From contig NC_087062.1 of the NCBI RefSeq assembly GCF_963678635.1, positions 87,397,845 through 87,461,844 on the forward strand: a stretch of DNA of 64,000 nt, given 5' to 3'. Positions 21,748 to 34,154 of this stretch are shown here, one piece after another. The position numbers and the translations under genes are program-made. Source of the DNA: Symsagittifera roscoffensis (lineage: Eukaryota; Xenacoelomorpha; Acoela; Convolutidae). Each line of letters opens with the position of its first letter. Positions within the stretch are counted from its first letter, which is position 1. The notes beneath the pieces were generated by a model. It was not told the DNA's origin and did no database searches. It saw nothing but the letters and a program-made list of their open reading frames with translations.

Positions 21748-22457
21748 AGATCAGAGTTACATTTCATTTGGTTTTCATTGGCGAACCTTTTCGTGCATTC
21801 TGAACACATTCTGAATTACCTTGCTGTTTTTTAAATCGTTTCCCTGGTTTGGTTAATTTTGATTTTAATTCTTATAAAAATCACAACTAATATTTATTAT
21901 TTCACATGGCCTTACATTTTTAAGTAAAATAAAAATAATGTCTAGTGGGTTAAAAATTACCCCATGAATCGAGAACTGTACCTCATGATGGGAAGTTACT
22001 TCATAAATTATACGTAACAAAACTTAAAAAAACTTGTTTTGAGCCTTTGAAATCATCGTCCATGTCGGAAGAAACTGTTGAAAGTTTATAGCAATTGTTA
22101 AGTTGAAGAGAGAAGAAACACTAGAAAGGACACAGTTAGAGCTGATTGAAGTTTAAGTAACACCAATTCTATTCCTATTTTGAGTATGAAACTTAAAAAA
22201 AAGAAATTTGAGTTTTTAAAATTGGAAAAAAGGGGGGATAGTTGAACACCCTAGAAGTTTAACAAGCGATACAAAATAGTTACAGATTATGAGTTTTCTG
22301 GTAGTTCTTTATTGCAGCAAATGGTGAAATAAGTTTTTTTGATTCGTCTGGATCTGTGTTGATTTTTATCTGACTGATTTATATTTAAGAATCAAAAATG
22401 TATCATCATTTACTTGCCTCCTCCTAATATAAGAGCATGTTAGTAGTCTGTTTTTGC

Positions 22458-22853
22458 TCAGATCCAAAGAGATATCGGAGCCAAAAAAAAACGTATCAAG
22501 TCGAGTTTCAGAAATATCATTTCTTCTTCAGCCAACTGACCGCACGGTTTAAACGCTGGACTCAACAAGACTCGGGTCGTCTCGCCCGCAGTGCTGGAAG
22601 CGTCACAATCCTCGTCGGTTGATGAAAAGTTTGTATTTTGCCTTTTGCAAGCGGCTAGCTCCTCAGATTTCATTGTTCTTTTGTTCAAGTCATTTTCAGT
22701 GCTCAACCATTTCAGGCGGCCTGCACGTAGGAAAAGTTTTCTGTCGCTGTTCCTGTATAACTTCCAGCGACAGGGAAACGCAGACTGGCACATCAGCACT
22801 CGGTATTTGTTTCTTTCCGAATGCAACTCACGGAGGCCTACGTGGTGCCTCAC
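22458..22853 (-). CDS. Hypothetical ORF, possible exon
   Basis: This 131-residue frame has a basic N-terminal half and a Ser/Thr/Asp/Glu-rich middle (TDEDCDASSTAGETTRV), a composition more protein-like than that of most frames here. No motif is recognised. The plus strand is also open over the same stretch, which weakens the case. Upstream and downstream splice sites are not clear. Host exon, transposase fragment or chance are all possible. Confidence 0.22.
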   Translation of the reverse strand: MRHHVGLRELHSERNKYRVLMCQSAFPCRWKLYRNSDRKLFLRAGRLKWLSTENDLNKRTMKSEELAACKRQNTNFSSTDEDCDASSTAGETTRVLLSPAFKPCGQLAEEEMIFLKLDLIRFFLAPISLWI

Positions 22854-23116
22854 AAAAAGGTTTGTAGATTGTACATGTCATCTAGGAGAGCCCTCGGGTA
22901 ACGCAAGACATTTTTCATCCAAAGCATTAGACAGATTGATGATGCCTGCTTAACGACATGCCTTAATCAAAAACTTGCAGAACTTGAAGTATAATCCAAG
23001 TTACCGAGAGTCTTGGCTGTGAGTCATACACGCATCGTTCGCATTTGAAAAATTGTTTGGGCGTGATGATTTGATTTCTCCAGTCCTTCACCCCGAGTCC
23101 AGATTTTTCACGTTAT

Positions 23117-23438
23117 TTGAAGCAAGATTTGAGCGGTTTGAGCGGATTTTTTAGGCGACTGCGCTCAAAATCTTGCTTCAAAATGAGCGGTTTGAGCGGT
23201 GTTTGAGCGATTTATCTAATAAAAAAAACGCTCAAAAACCGCTCAAACCGCTCAGTTTGAAGCAAGATTTTGAGCGCAATCGTCTAAAAAACCGCTCAAA
23301 CCGCTCAAATCTTGAGCGGTTTTTGAGCGTTTTTTTTGATAAATCGCTCAAAAACCGCTCAAACCGCTCATTTTGAAGCAAGATTTTGAGCGCAATCGTC
23401 TAAGAAAAACCGCTCAAACCGCTCAAATTTTGCTTCAA
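23117..23438. repeat. Palindromic module array, GAGCGGTTT family
   Basis: Three modules of about 60-66 bp, one inverted relative to the other two, make a large inverted repeat. Each module has inverted ends (TTGAAGCAAGATTTTGAGCG ... CGCTCAAATTTTGCTTCAA) enclosing a CGTCTAA word and paired CCGCTCAAA words. The same words recur at 25260-25350, 25615-25680 and 56430-56640, so this is a dispersed family. The pieces could fold into nested hairpins. It is not a CRISPR because there are no unique spacers. Confidence 0.8.
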
Positions 23439-23439
23439 A

Positions 23440-24309
23440 AAAAGCGAACAACCTCAAATTGGGATCCCTTCTCGAGCAGACAGCGGGCATGGAAGATTTT
23501 CCAACAAAACCGTCGAGCATTTTTTTTAAGGTTCCAAAATTAAGCGGACTGAAAAAAAAGAAAGAACTTGATAGGTGAGCAATCGCATGCAGCCCACTCT
23601 AGCACAGCGCGGCATAATTTTTTTAAGCACTATAGCAACTTGATGCCCGGCTAAAAGCAATAATGCTTAAAAAACGTTACATTACGATCAAAGCTACATG
23701 TTCAAAACGTTTTAAGTACCCATATGAAACTATGGTGTATTAAGGGATCCACTTATAAACAGAGTCGGAAGCAGGAGAAGCGTCAACTTGTAAGACGTCT
23801 AGTCTTTCTCGCCAATTAAAGAAGTTAGGCATGATATTACGCCCCCGAACATTTTGTGAATTCGGATAATTTGAAGCCGTTTTTAAAGCACCGAAGTAAC
23901 ATTGCACACTTTTTCAAGCACTTGCAAAGCATACTTGCAGCGTCGTTCATTGATAAATACTGCAAAAAATCGACGGTTTCTGTGGATAAATTTTCGAAAA
24001 TAGCTCAAGAAACATCTTCATCAGTGCTTCGACAGAGTTTGAACAAAAATTGTTTATATTTCCCAGTTTGTTGGAGTTGTTCGTTTTAACTGAAACACGA
24101 GCTTTTCGGTTTATCGTGCTGCTAGTTTTGACTCAAAATGCACGATGGTCTCAGCCTCGTACAAATGCTTGTCGTCAACCAATTTCAGTACGAGTCTCTT
24201 AATATCGCGTGGGTTGCCTCGTGTCAACATGTGTGTTGAATATGGTGAAACGTTTTATGTTATCCATATAAGCAAGCGATGTTTCCGGAATATCTTCGCA
24301 AAAAAATAA
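23440..24309. other. Unassigned AT-rich interval
   Basis: No recognisable gene or repeat is visible. A plus-strand frame at 23856-24089 (77 codons) has no family motif. Confidence 0.3.
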
Positions 24310-25215
24310 CTAAATTTATATGCCGCCTGGTGACTGGGTGACTTTTAGTACGCAGGAACTTGTAGTACGTCTGGATTGTTACATCTACTGGTTTTCACTT
24401 TTTGATAAGTTTTTGGTTTTTTGGTTGTTTTTTGTTTTTTGGTTTTTCTTGGTAATATAAAAAAATTGTTGGTTTTGTCCCTATTTTTAGTTTTTTGGTG
24501 CTACGCTGCAAAGGAACAACGGGAAGGCCAATCCCAAGCTTTTGAGATTCGTGAAGCTTTGGTGTTAAATAGGTTGAAAAGCTAAGCGGGGAATCCGGAA
24601 GGCTTTCGCGTTACGGATTTCTCTTCGAGGTGTCTGTGAAGACCTTAAGTGTTAGCATCTGCTGGGCAAGGAAGCAAGCGTTAAATCGATACCCGGTCAT
24701 GATGCTACAAATAACATCAAATTGCGCTAAGAAAACCTATATTTAACATTCGCCGGGAAATAACATAAAGACTGAAAAATAAATTTAATCCTAAAACAAT
24801 TGACTAGCGTCAAGGTTCATTTTTAGGAGCTTTTCACTGTCTAACCAAAAAAAAGTCTTTTGTTAGACTGGAAAAACCAGGGTGTTATTGTCAAAAGACT
24901 AGCGGCTGAACTATGCAAATTAATTGTTAAATGCAGGGATAGTGAACACGTGCTGGGTCGCAGTATCCCCTGACCAAAAAATCACTTCTAAAAACTGGGC
25001 TATTTATTCATTAAAAACAAAACTAATTTTGTTGAGCGGAAATTATCATTCTATCTATCGAAAAAGGATCGACCCTTGCCTAACTCTTAGCTAATCATGG
25101 TCAACGATTTAAAACATTGATAAATTAAATTCAAGACAATACCAGAGAGCTAAAAATTGTTAAAAATCAGATTCAGAAACCAATTTTAGACCTTTCCTGG
25201 TTCGCGGTCTTCATT
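24310..25215 (-). repeat. Gypsy-type LTR copy C with adjoining leader
   Basis: 24740-25215 matches about half of the LTR (start TTTAACATTCGCCGGG, then the CTGGGTCGCAGTATCCCC and CACTTCTAAAAACTGGGC blocks). It is lost after about 25215, and the rest of the LTR has been replaced by GAGCGGTTT-family sequence. 24310-24740 matches the LTR-proximal leader beside copy A (GGTTTTTCTTGG, GGAATCCGGAAGGCTTTCGCGTT, CCGGTCATGATG). LTR plus leader in the same order and strand means a second, highly diverged element copy. Confidence 0.7.
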
Positions 25216-27879
25216 GAAGAAGCGCCCTCTTCGCTACTGGGAGAAGTTTTTTCATGAAGATCCACTCTTGTCGAGATTCTGCTCAAAAACCACTCAAGAT
25301 TTGAGCGGTTTGAGCAGTTTTTTCGAACGAAACCGCTAAAACTATTAAAATTGCTCAAACTCCCGCAATAAACAATCAAAATAGTTCAATGATGTTCAAA
25401 AGTGTTCAAATCTTTGCGCGAACAGTTTAAACTACCATTGATTGTTTTTTTTTAAATTTGTCCCGAAACGTGTCTTCCGAGGTATTCGTTGCAGGGCACA
25501 CACTATCAATTTTCTAGAAATCTGAACTTCTTATTTGCGTAATATCAATTTTTCTGCCAAAAACTAACCAAAAAAACCAGTCGTCAAAATCATGCCTCTC
25601 CTAAAATTTCAAATAAAAACCACTCAACTTAAAAAAACTGCTCAAAAACGCTTAAACCATTCTTTCTAGAGCATTTTTTTGAACACAATGCCGGTTATTA
25701 AAACTACAGCTAGTTTTGCGTAATAACAAAGTATACGCCAAAAGAAACCTGAAATGTTGAGTTTCTAAAAATCAGTCGTCAAGGTTCATGCGTCTCCTAA
25801 AAGTATATATGAAAATCAATCACTTTTTCTAACAAAAAAAAACAGCTCGAAACCATTCTTTCTAAAGCAATAATCTGAGCGCAATGCCCATCACCAAAAC
25901 AAAGCGGATATTTTTTGTAACAGCAAAATCGCTACGTTTTGTCTCTTGACCGCGTCATTGTCATTTTGTTCTAAAATTTCTAAAGTTTCTGCCGTGTAGA
26001 TCGGTCTTGTATTTGTATACACCTTTGAAAACTTTTTCAAGATATATTACTCTGAAATGAAAAATTACCTTATCTTAGTTTTAGGAACTAACATGACTTT
26101 AAAACTGGGAATTTGGCAAGCTTAACAAAGCAACATTTAATTGATCCTAAACTAAATGTGCAAAAAGAAGATTAGATGAACTTTTTGGATTTCATCGACT
26201 ATCACAAAAGAACCAGACGGGAAAAAATATATAACACAAGATCTACAACATCAACTGTTTTAGACGGCATTTCACCGTCAAACCGTGTCCGTGAGTGCAA
26301 ACCTTTCGAAGTTTCTTGTGCAACCGAAAAATTTCTACAGGCTCTAGCACAACAACGAGCATCAATTTCAAGACTTTACCAACTGATACCAATACTATTA
26401 TTTACAAGGGCAGTACATCTTTGACAAAAATATGAGCAACAAAAGCTCAAATGCGTTATCATTAAATAAGGTATAAAAACAGTAATAAAGAGCAAATGTG
26501 CCATTGAAGACTTTTCTTACTCACTAGGCAGAAGTTGTAAAAACCGACAGTCTAGATTTGAACCAGTACTCACTGTTTTGAGGGAAATTCTATCAGTTTA
26601 AAAAAACTATGATGCAAATATTTTTATTGACAAAACTAACAATGCTTAAATTGACATGTTTGGGCAAGAAACGAACTTAAAAGTCGAATAATCGGAGACT
26701 TTTAATCGAGCGTATCAAAAAATTGAGAAAAAAAGTTTTTTATTGGAATTTTATACACTTTCAGGTTAGAAAGGTTTCCCGTTTTTTCGAAGTTTTTTTT
26801 ATAATTGTCAGTTTTGCAACAATCTTTCTCGAATTCAATCTAAACCTGGCTTCTCTGATTCACGAAAGTATAGTTTCGATCATCGTTCATGTAAACGATA
26901 ACAGCTTGTTCATTGAAACTTAGACTCTTACCAACTACTCAAAAAACTTGTTTAAGCTTAACCTAAAACTTTCAACCCAAACTGCCGAAGTTTCCGTAAC
27001 AAAAAACGAAAGGACTGAAACAATAGGAATTTTGAATTAAATTAAAAGCCATACATAGATCTTATCGATCCCTAAAAAATAGTGTCAACAATTGATACTT
27101 GAAACACCTGAAATAAACTCCGAGGTGTTTTCTTCTATTATAAAGAGCAATCAAGATTCAATTTTCTCATTTTTTTCATCATCCAAACAGATCTGAGAAA
27201 ATTGATTTTGTTGAAAATTTGCTGAGGCATTGATTACGTTCAAACAATGATAAAAGGCTACTTCTTTAGATTTATTTGCATGATGATTAGAAAAAATGAG
27301 CCTAATTGTTTTCATTATGAGACAACAACAAAATACTTTAAAAAAAGTTCCTTTGATTTGAACACTCCTTCAAAATTTATCATACTGCTGTTCTATTTGT
27401 CACTGATATACTAAATCATCTTTCTAAATAAGATTTAAAAAAACTACACAGTAAAAAATTGAACAACGAAATGATGAAGTTAAATTAGAAAACCTTTTTT
27501 ATGAAGCACTAGGCGCCAAAATATGATCCATTTTTTTTGAAACCAAAGAAGTTTTTTCTTTGAAAAAAATAAAACCACAAATACAACAAGAAGATTTGTT
27601 CGATACCAGGAAAAATGATTAACAGCGCAGAAAAATTATCATTGATACAAGACATTCAACAAATATACCATAAAATATCCCTGTTCCGAATTTCAATCGC
27701 AGATATAATTAACAGCAGCTAAAAAATAGCTAATTTTTTATCCTTCAAAAATTGAAAACTTAGAAAGTTAGTCAACAATAATAAGTCTGGAGAACCTACT
27801 ATTTATTTTCAAAAATATACACGAACATTTTGGTTTACACTATCAATAGAACAAAAACTGAAAAACCTCAATCATAAAA
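25216..27879. other. Unassigned AT-rich interval, possible degraded non-LTR sequence
   Basis: 25260-25350 and 25615-25690 hold GAGCGGTTT-family words. A plus-strand ORF at 26176-26424 (82 codons, Arg/Thr/Ser-rich) and one at 26723-26923 match nothing I know. The stretch precedes plus-strand non-LTR RT fragments and may be their decayed upstream part, but no RT motif is legible. Confidence 0.3.
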
Positions 27880-28790
27880 AACTTAGGTTCATGTGATATA
27901 CCAGCCTCGACTGCGCTAGTTTCGGTTTAGATATTATAAAACACATTCACTGAAAACGCAGGCCGAAAAAACCTAGTTCAAAAATTTCAAAAAAAATAGG
28001 TAAAAGTCAAATAACATATTTAAAAGAAAACACTTTCGTCAAATATCTTGGAGTTGTAAACGATCAACAAAAAATTTTCCAGAGGAATTTTTTTTTCTAC
28101 ATCTGAGGGATGATCAGAGGGTTAACAGCATCATAGTAACCGATTATACAGTCACGAGTCCCTTCAATACACATTCCAGAAAAAACCCTTGGACCTTTCT
28201 ATATATGCAAGTGATAATTATAAAAATAGATGATTAGTAATGATGTGCTCAAAATGAAACTCCATACGGTTTACCCTTCTTCAGTAAAAACACGCAAATC
28301 GATACGAGATTATATAAATCTGTAAACATATATAAAAATAAATTGCTTAACAAATAAACTTTTTTGTCGAAAATTGTTTTGTCAATCATTGTGCCGAGTA
28401 TTCAAGCGGCGTTCGGAAATTAATGTTATAGTGAGCAAAAAGGCATAAATTATTGAAGCATTTCAATCCAATGAAAAACCCTTGAATTGAACAACAGATT
28501 GCTGCTATTTAACGCCCTTGTCTTGAGCCACCTGCTCTATCCGGCTATTTCACTCAATGGAATTACATATAGTTTTCTAACTTCACGTGAAAAACATTAA
28601 GATTGTGCTGTCAGAACTTACTGTAACAGTCTTAAATACGATTTTTTTTTTCAAATTGGAAAGAAAATTGTAAAACAATGTCGATTAGTTATCTCCTAGA
28701 TTAAAAAAATTTATTGCCGTTTCTGGAAAGTTAAAAAAAAGATTTCCCACCCAATATTTTGTCCAAAAAAGTGAACATTATCTTACAAAA
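27880..28790 (+). pseudogene. Non-LTR RT 3' fragment, copy 1
   Basis: Plus-strand translation gives FVKYLGVVNDQQ (about 28038-28075), matching the LGV.ID block after the RT palm. Later, near 28493-28600, comes NRLLLFNALVLSHLLYPAIS, the conserved ...L....V.SHL.Y block. The following DNA (to about 28790) is repeated with changes near 33760-34080. The frame is interrupted by many stops. It is paralogous to the fragment at 28800-29510. Confidence 0.65.
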
Positions 28791-28799
28791 AAACTCGTC

Positions 28800-29510
28800 T
28801 TTTCAAAACCGAATCAGATGGAATAATGGTTTAAAAGCAATCCGCAAGGTCCAGTTCTTGGAGAACTCATTTTTATTTTTCCATATATGATCTCAACCAG
28901 CAAGTACCAAAAAGGTTCTCACCCATTCAGTACGCTGATGATATAGTGCTCCTTGTGAAGTTGAAAATCCAGAAATAGCTACCAATCAACTTGATTATAC
29001 TTGCGAAGTTCGGTAAAGAAACTTCAAAACACATGCAAAAATTGCATGCAAAAAACTGAATTCAATATGTTCAGTAGAACAAGTTAAGCTCAAAAAACTG
29101 AACTGAAAAGAAGCCATTTGTCAAAAACTTTGAAGTTGTAGTCGATTAAACATTCAATTTTCAAGAGGCAATTAAATTTTTGCTACATCTGAGGGATAAA
29201 CAGAGGCTTGAAAGTATCATAGTAACCGAGGTTACAGTCAGGAAATCCTTCATCGCGTATTCCAGTCAAACCCTCGAAACCTTGTAGATTTGGAATTGAT
29301 AATGATAAAAAGGAGACGACTAGTGTTGATGTGTTTAAAGTGAAACTCGATACGGGTTACGTTTATTCAATAAGTACACTCATTTTGACACGAGAATATC
29401 TATATAAATATATATAAGTATACATTATTTTACAAATAAAAAAAAGTCGAAGTTGTGTTGTCATTTATTGAGTAAGCAAGCGGCGCTCGCAAATTAAAGA
29501 TATAGTTTGA
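28800..29510 (+). pseudogene. Non-LTR RT fragment with YADD box, copy 2
   Basis: Plus-strand frames give NPQGPVLGELIFIF (about 28838-28880) and, after a frameshift, IQYADDIVLLVKL (about 28929-28965), the catalytic box. From about 29100 the DNA parallels copy 1 (CTACATCTGAGGGAT, ATCATAGTAACCGA words), then ends near an A/T-rich TAATAA-type simple repeat at 29520-29615, which may be the element's tail. Confidence 0.7.
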
Positions 29511-29519
29511 ATATGAGTA

Positions 29520-29615
29520 TTATAACATATTAATCCAAAATAAATAATATTAATATTAAGAATCAATATAATCACAATAATCTTAATAATAAAATTAATA
29601 ATCATAATAATACAG
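29520..29615. repeat. AT-rich simple sequence (TAATAA/AATATT-like)
   Basis: Low-complexity run of AATAAT, AATATTAA and ATCATAAT words directly after the non-LTR fragment; possible 3' tail of that insertion. Confidence 0.55.
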
Positions 29616-29999
29616 AACTTAGAATAAACGCCAGAGGGTTACTTTTCCCGAGTTTCAGTTTTACCAAAAGTCATCTGAGTTTGTGTTGGTTTCAACAGTT
29701 TTGACAGAGACATAACACTCTCCAGGAGCAAAAATCTTCGAGATTAATTTTTGATTCGAATTAACTGTTAAATAGTTTTTTAATTTGCTTTTTAATTGTT
29801 TTGTTTTGTCTAACTTAAGAGGTAATTTTATCAAAAGCGTTTGCAATGAAAGCTCCTCTGGACCAAAAATTGATATCTTGCTAGTCCTTTTTTCTCAATT
29901 TTCTCGTTTTATATTTTTTCAACAACTCGCTAGCTCGAGTTTTATTGCAGTGTTTTACTTACTTCGACAAACGGTCTCCACTCGTTGTGAATGTGCCTT

Positions 30000-31260
30000 T
30001 GATAAAAACTAAGAGTACGTGCATTTCGTGGTAAAGTGACAAGGGTAGAATCGACAATCATTTTAGTCATTCTTACTTCCCAAGCACTTGGTTCCCAAGA
30101 TCCACTTTGTAACAGTTTCTTGTACCTTTTTGATTATTTTAAGGTTCACTTTGCTTGCGTTCCACAGAATGGCACCATTTGGACGTATGATATTTTTGGA
30201 ACTATGTAACGCCGGCATAGGTTCTTTTTTGCCTGCCATTTTGTTCTTTTAGTAGAATTGCGTTTGGTGGTGTAGAAAGCTTTTACGGTTTTTTCACAGT
30301 TTCTTTCAGCGTTGGCGGTTCATGATAACTCTTGGGCCACAATAATTCAGAGTTTTTTTTCTTAGTTTCATTTTATCAGCAATGCACCATTCAAAATAGA
30401 GTTCGTATTTCCTTTAAAAATTAGTACTTTGCATATGCTGACGTTGAGTTTCATCAAATTGTTGTTGAGCCATTTCCACATTCTGAGAGCGTCAACTTGA
30501 AGTGTTATCAAGTTGGTTGCAACATTTTTGTGGTCGTCACCTGCGTAGCCAAAGCATTTCGACATAACACATTTCGGAAGATCGTTAATGAAGATTATGA
30601 AATATAGTGGTCCCAGTACTGATCCTTGAGCGAAACCACTTTTCACTTCAATCTCAGATGATAATTAGTTTGATTTTCCTCTCTGGTTCCGTCCTTATAG
30701 ATAGCTCTGAAAAGGATTTATTACACCACCTTCAAATCCAAACTCTTCTAATTTCTCAAGTAACTTTTCGTGACTGACTTTGTCGAAGGCTTTTTCGAAG
30801 TCAAAATAGAGGAACACTAAAATTGGTAGATCTAGGTTTTCAAAAGTTCGGATAGAGAGAGGATTATCTGAGTCATTGATGAATTGCTTTGTGAATCCAT
30901 GTTAATCTTGTCGGATGGTGATTACAAAGGCATTGATAAGTTTGTCAAAAGTAAGTGTTTCGAAACTTTTTGATGTACATGTTAACCGCGAGACAAGTCG
31001 ATAGTTTGATTTGTCCTGTTTATCTCCATCTTTGAAGAGCGGTATGATGTTGCTGGTTTTCCAGCGACTTGGATAGATAAGCTTGTTCGCGAATAAGTTG
31101 AAGAGGATGGTTAGGGAATTTCCTAGACCTTTAGTCAAGCGTTTTAGTGGCAAATTTCCTAGACTATCAGGGCCCTTAGTTTTCCCAATGCACAAGTTTT
31201 CCAAAGTTTTTACTACTTCTGCTCTCTAAAATGGATCTTGTCTGTCTTCGCCATGGACTG
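30000..31260 (-). pseudogene. Non-LTR RT domain (second family, minus strand)
   Basis: The ORF at 31204-30902 reads GKTKGPDSLGNLPLKRL, YPSRWKTSNIIPLFKDGDKQ and NYRLVSRLTCTSKSFE, the N-terminal RT blocks. Sequence between gives LYFDFEKAFDKVSHEKLLEK. The ORF at 30646-30368 reads GFAQGSVLGPLYFIIFINDL and KCFGYAGDDHKN. The catalytic YADD has an inserted Gly (YAGDD), which would probably inactivate it. One frameshift and a few stops occur. C-terminal sequence may continue to about 30000. Confidence 0.88.
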
Positions 31261-31282
31261 TTTTGAGTTTCTTTCGAAGCAA

Positions 31283-32100
31283 GAAGTGGTAAATCCAGAT
31301 TGGAAAAAATTGTTAGAGAGATCAGCCTTTTCCTTGTCGTTTACAGCTATTGTATTGTTAGAGTAAGTTACTGATGGCAGTTGAATTGCCTTTCAAAAGA
31401 TTTGAAAATAGTTTTGAATTTGTAAAAATTTGCCGTTCATGAAGGTTTTGCTTTCGATTTGTTTTTGGTCTTTGTTCAAACAAACAGCAACTTCTAGTTC
31501 TACATTTTCTAACTTTTGTTGATTACTACTTTTGGGATTTTTCTATGTTTCTTTTAATTGGAAATTTCGTCTTTTGATAATGCTAGATATCTCGCTTGAG
31601 CCCAAGGTGGTAGACTGACGCGATGTTTTTTTTTCAAGAGAATTTGATTTTCAAACATTTGTTTATAACCAGTTGTAACATAAGTAAACAACAACATCAA
31701 CAATGCTGTAGCAATTAAGGTTGAATAATTTTTGGTTTTTTTTTCGATACACTTCCAGTCAGCTTTAGAGAATTATAAAATGCTGCAATTTCTTTTTTCA
31801 ATAAGGGGCTTGTCCAATTTGAACCAACTGTTACTGCTGAGTTTGACTTGAAAGGGTGATGACTTGATTTGTACAGGTTTTTAACTTGGTTTATCAACGC
31901 ATATATTTAGAGCTGGGTCACCGTTGTTTGTTAGGACTACATAAAACTGTTTCTTTGAGCCTGTGATCATCTGTTCATAATTGCGTCCGAAAAGATCTTC
32001 AAGCACAAGTGCCTTTCCAAGTTTGATGACTCCATATGCCTCCATTTTTAGGGTCAAAATTGATGTTGTCAATAATTATCGTTGTTTTTGTCAGAAGCTC
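31283..32100 (-). pseudogene. Non-LTR ORF2 segment upstream of RT (copy 1)
   Basis: Frames 32072-31881 and 31897-31715 on the minus strand read into the RT at 31260. YKSSHHPFKSN could be the SDH.P-type end of an endonuclease domain, and further down ADLSNNFFQSGF is typical of the linker just before RT. The frames are broken by stops. Assignment rests mainly on adjacency to the RT. Confidence 0.5.
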
Positions 32101-32601
32101 CCGGCTGAGGTTGTCTAGTACATCCTATAATGTCGATGAAGAGAACGTGGATGAAAAATTGACTTAACCGTGGGGCACTATATACACAGCATATGAGGCA
32201 CTTATAATCCTTAAAGTCTAAGTGAACGAGTACTACCGGTAAATTTCGTATGAATTAGAATAGTACGATGTTTTATTGCACACTGAACTGTTTTGTTTGA
32301 CCTTTTTCGGTGTATCTATTGATACGATGAATTTTAAAACTATTGAAAAAAGGGCATTATCTGGATTTTCTGTCACTAACCAAGTTTCAGTCAAGCAGAC
32401 ATTTTGAAAACGATGAACAAAATCCCTTTAAATGAACAACCGACTGCTGCTTACTAATGACAATGTCATGAGCCGCCTACAATATCTGGCTATTTCACTC
32501 TACGGAAAAACAAATAATTGACTAGTTTCACTTGAAAAACAATAAGACTGGGCTGTGAAAACTTTTTGTAACCGTCCTAAATACAATTTTAGTTGAAACT
32601 T

Positions 32602-33420
32602 GAAGTGGTAAATCCAGATTGGAAAAAATTGTTAGAGAGATCAGCCTTTTCCTTGTCGTTTACAGCTATTGTATTGTTAGAGTAAGTTACTGATGGCAGT
32701 TGAATTGCCTTTCAAAAGATTTGAAAATAGTTTTGAATTTGTAAAAATTTGCCGTTCATGAAGGTTTTGCTTTCGATTTGTTTTTGGTCTTTGTTCAAAC
32801 AAACAGCAACTTCTAGTTCTACATTTTCTAACTTTTGTTGATTACTACTTTTGGGATTTTTCTATGTTTCTTTTAATTGGAAATTTCGTCTTTTGATAAT
32901 GCTAGATATCTCGCTTGAGCCCAAGGTGGTAGACTGACGCGATGTTTTTTTTTCAAGAGAATTTGATTTTCAAACATTTGTTTATAACCAGTTGTAACAT
33001 AAGTAAACAACAACATCAACAATGCTGTAGCAATTTAGGTTGAATAATTTTTGGTTTTTTTTTCGATACACTTCCAGTCAGCTTTAGAGAATTATAAAAT
33101 GCTGCAATTTCTTTTTTCAATAAGGGGCTTGTCCAATTTGAACCAACTGTTACTGCTGAGTTTGACTTGAAAGGGCGATGACTTGATTTGTACAGGTTTT
33201 TAACTTGGTTTATCAACGCATATATTTAGAGCTGGGTCACCGTTGTTTGTTAGGACTACATAAAACTGTTTCTTTGAGCCTGTGATCATCTGTTCATAAT
33301 TGCGTCCGAAAAGATCTTCAAGCACAAGTGCCTTTCCAAGTTTGATGACTCCATATGCCTCCATTTTTAGGGTCAAAATTGATGTTGTCAATAATTATCG
33401 TTGTTTTTGTCAGAAGCTCC
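32602..33420 (-). pseudogene. Non-LTR ORF2 segment (copy 2, from the tandem duplication)
   Basis: Frames 33391-33200 and 33216-33016 are the duplicated versions of those at 32072-31715, with one residue change visible (SSHHPF versus SSHRPF). No RT follows this copy directly, as expected for a partial tandem duplication. Confidence 0.6.
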
Positions 33421-34154
33421 CGGCTGAGGTTGTCTAGTACATCCTATAATGTCGATGAAGAGAACGTGGATGAAAAATTGACTTAACCGTGGGGCACTAT
33501 ATACACAGCATATGAGGCACTTATAATCCTTAAAGTCTAAGTGAACGAGTACTACCGGTAAATTTCGTATGAATTAGAATAGTACGATGTTTTATTGCAC
33601 ACTGAACTGTTTTGTTTGACCTTTTTCGGTGTATCTATTGATACGATGAATTTTAAAACTATTGAAAAAAGGGCATTATCTGGATTTTCTGTCACTAACC
33701 AAGTTTCAGTCAAGCAGACATTTTGAAAACGATGAACAAAATCCCTTTAAATGAACAACCGACTGCTGCTTACTAATGACAATGTCATGAGCCGCCTACA
33801 ATATCTGGCTATTTCACTCTACGGAAAAACAAATAATTGACTAGTTTCACTTGAAAAACAATAAGACTGGGCTGTGAAAACTTTTTGTAACCGTCCTAAA
33901 TACAATTTTAGTTGAAACTTGAAAGAAAACTAGAAAACATTGCTGGTCTTATTTTTCCTAGATTGGAAAATTTCATGCCGTTTCTGGAAAGTTTAAAAAA
34001 CGTGTAATCACCCACTATTTATTTATATTATCCAAATCGTCCAATATGTGCAAAATTTTGTATAAAAAACTCGTCTTCAAACAGCAACATATTACCAATT
34101 TTTAGAAAAATCAGTTTGAGCAAAATACAGGAACACAAAATATTCCGGAACACT

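Larger units (their letters stand above)
31283..33923. repeat. Tandem direct duplication, 1319-bp unit
   Basis: 31283-32604 is repeated at 32602-33923 with a constant offset of 1319 bp and only two substitutions noticed (near 31711/33031 and 31855/33175). The junction shares GAA. The unit includes a minus-strand endonuclease-to-RT linker and a plus-strand RT-like tail, so the duplication copied two older fragments together. Near identity means a very recent event or an assembly duplication. Confidence 0.93.

Noticed and set aside
22591-22953. 120-codon plus-strand ORF
   Set aside because: It overlaps the minus-strand ORF 22458-22853; its composition (Phe/Leu/Ser-rich) fits an antisense shadow, though neither is certain.
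23173-23376. Plus-strand ORF with repeated NRSNRS
   Set aside because: Pure translation of the palindromic GAGCGGTTT modules; the reverse complement is equally repetitive.
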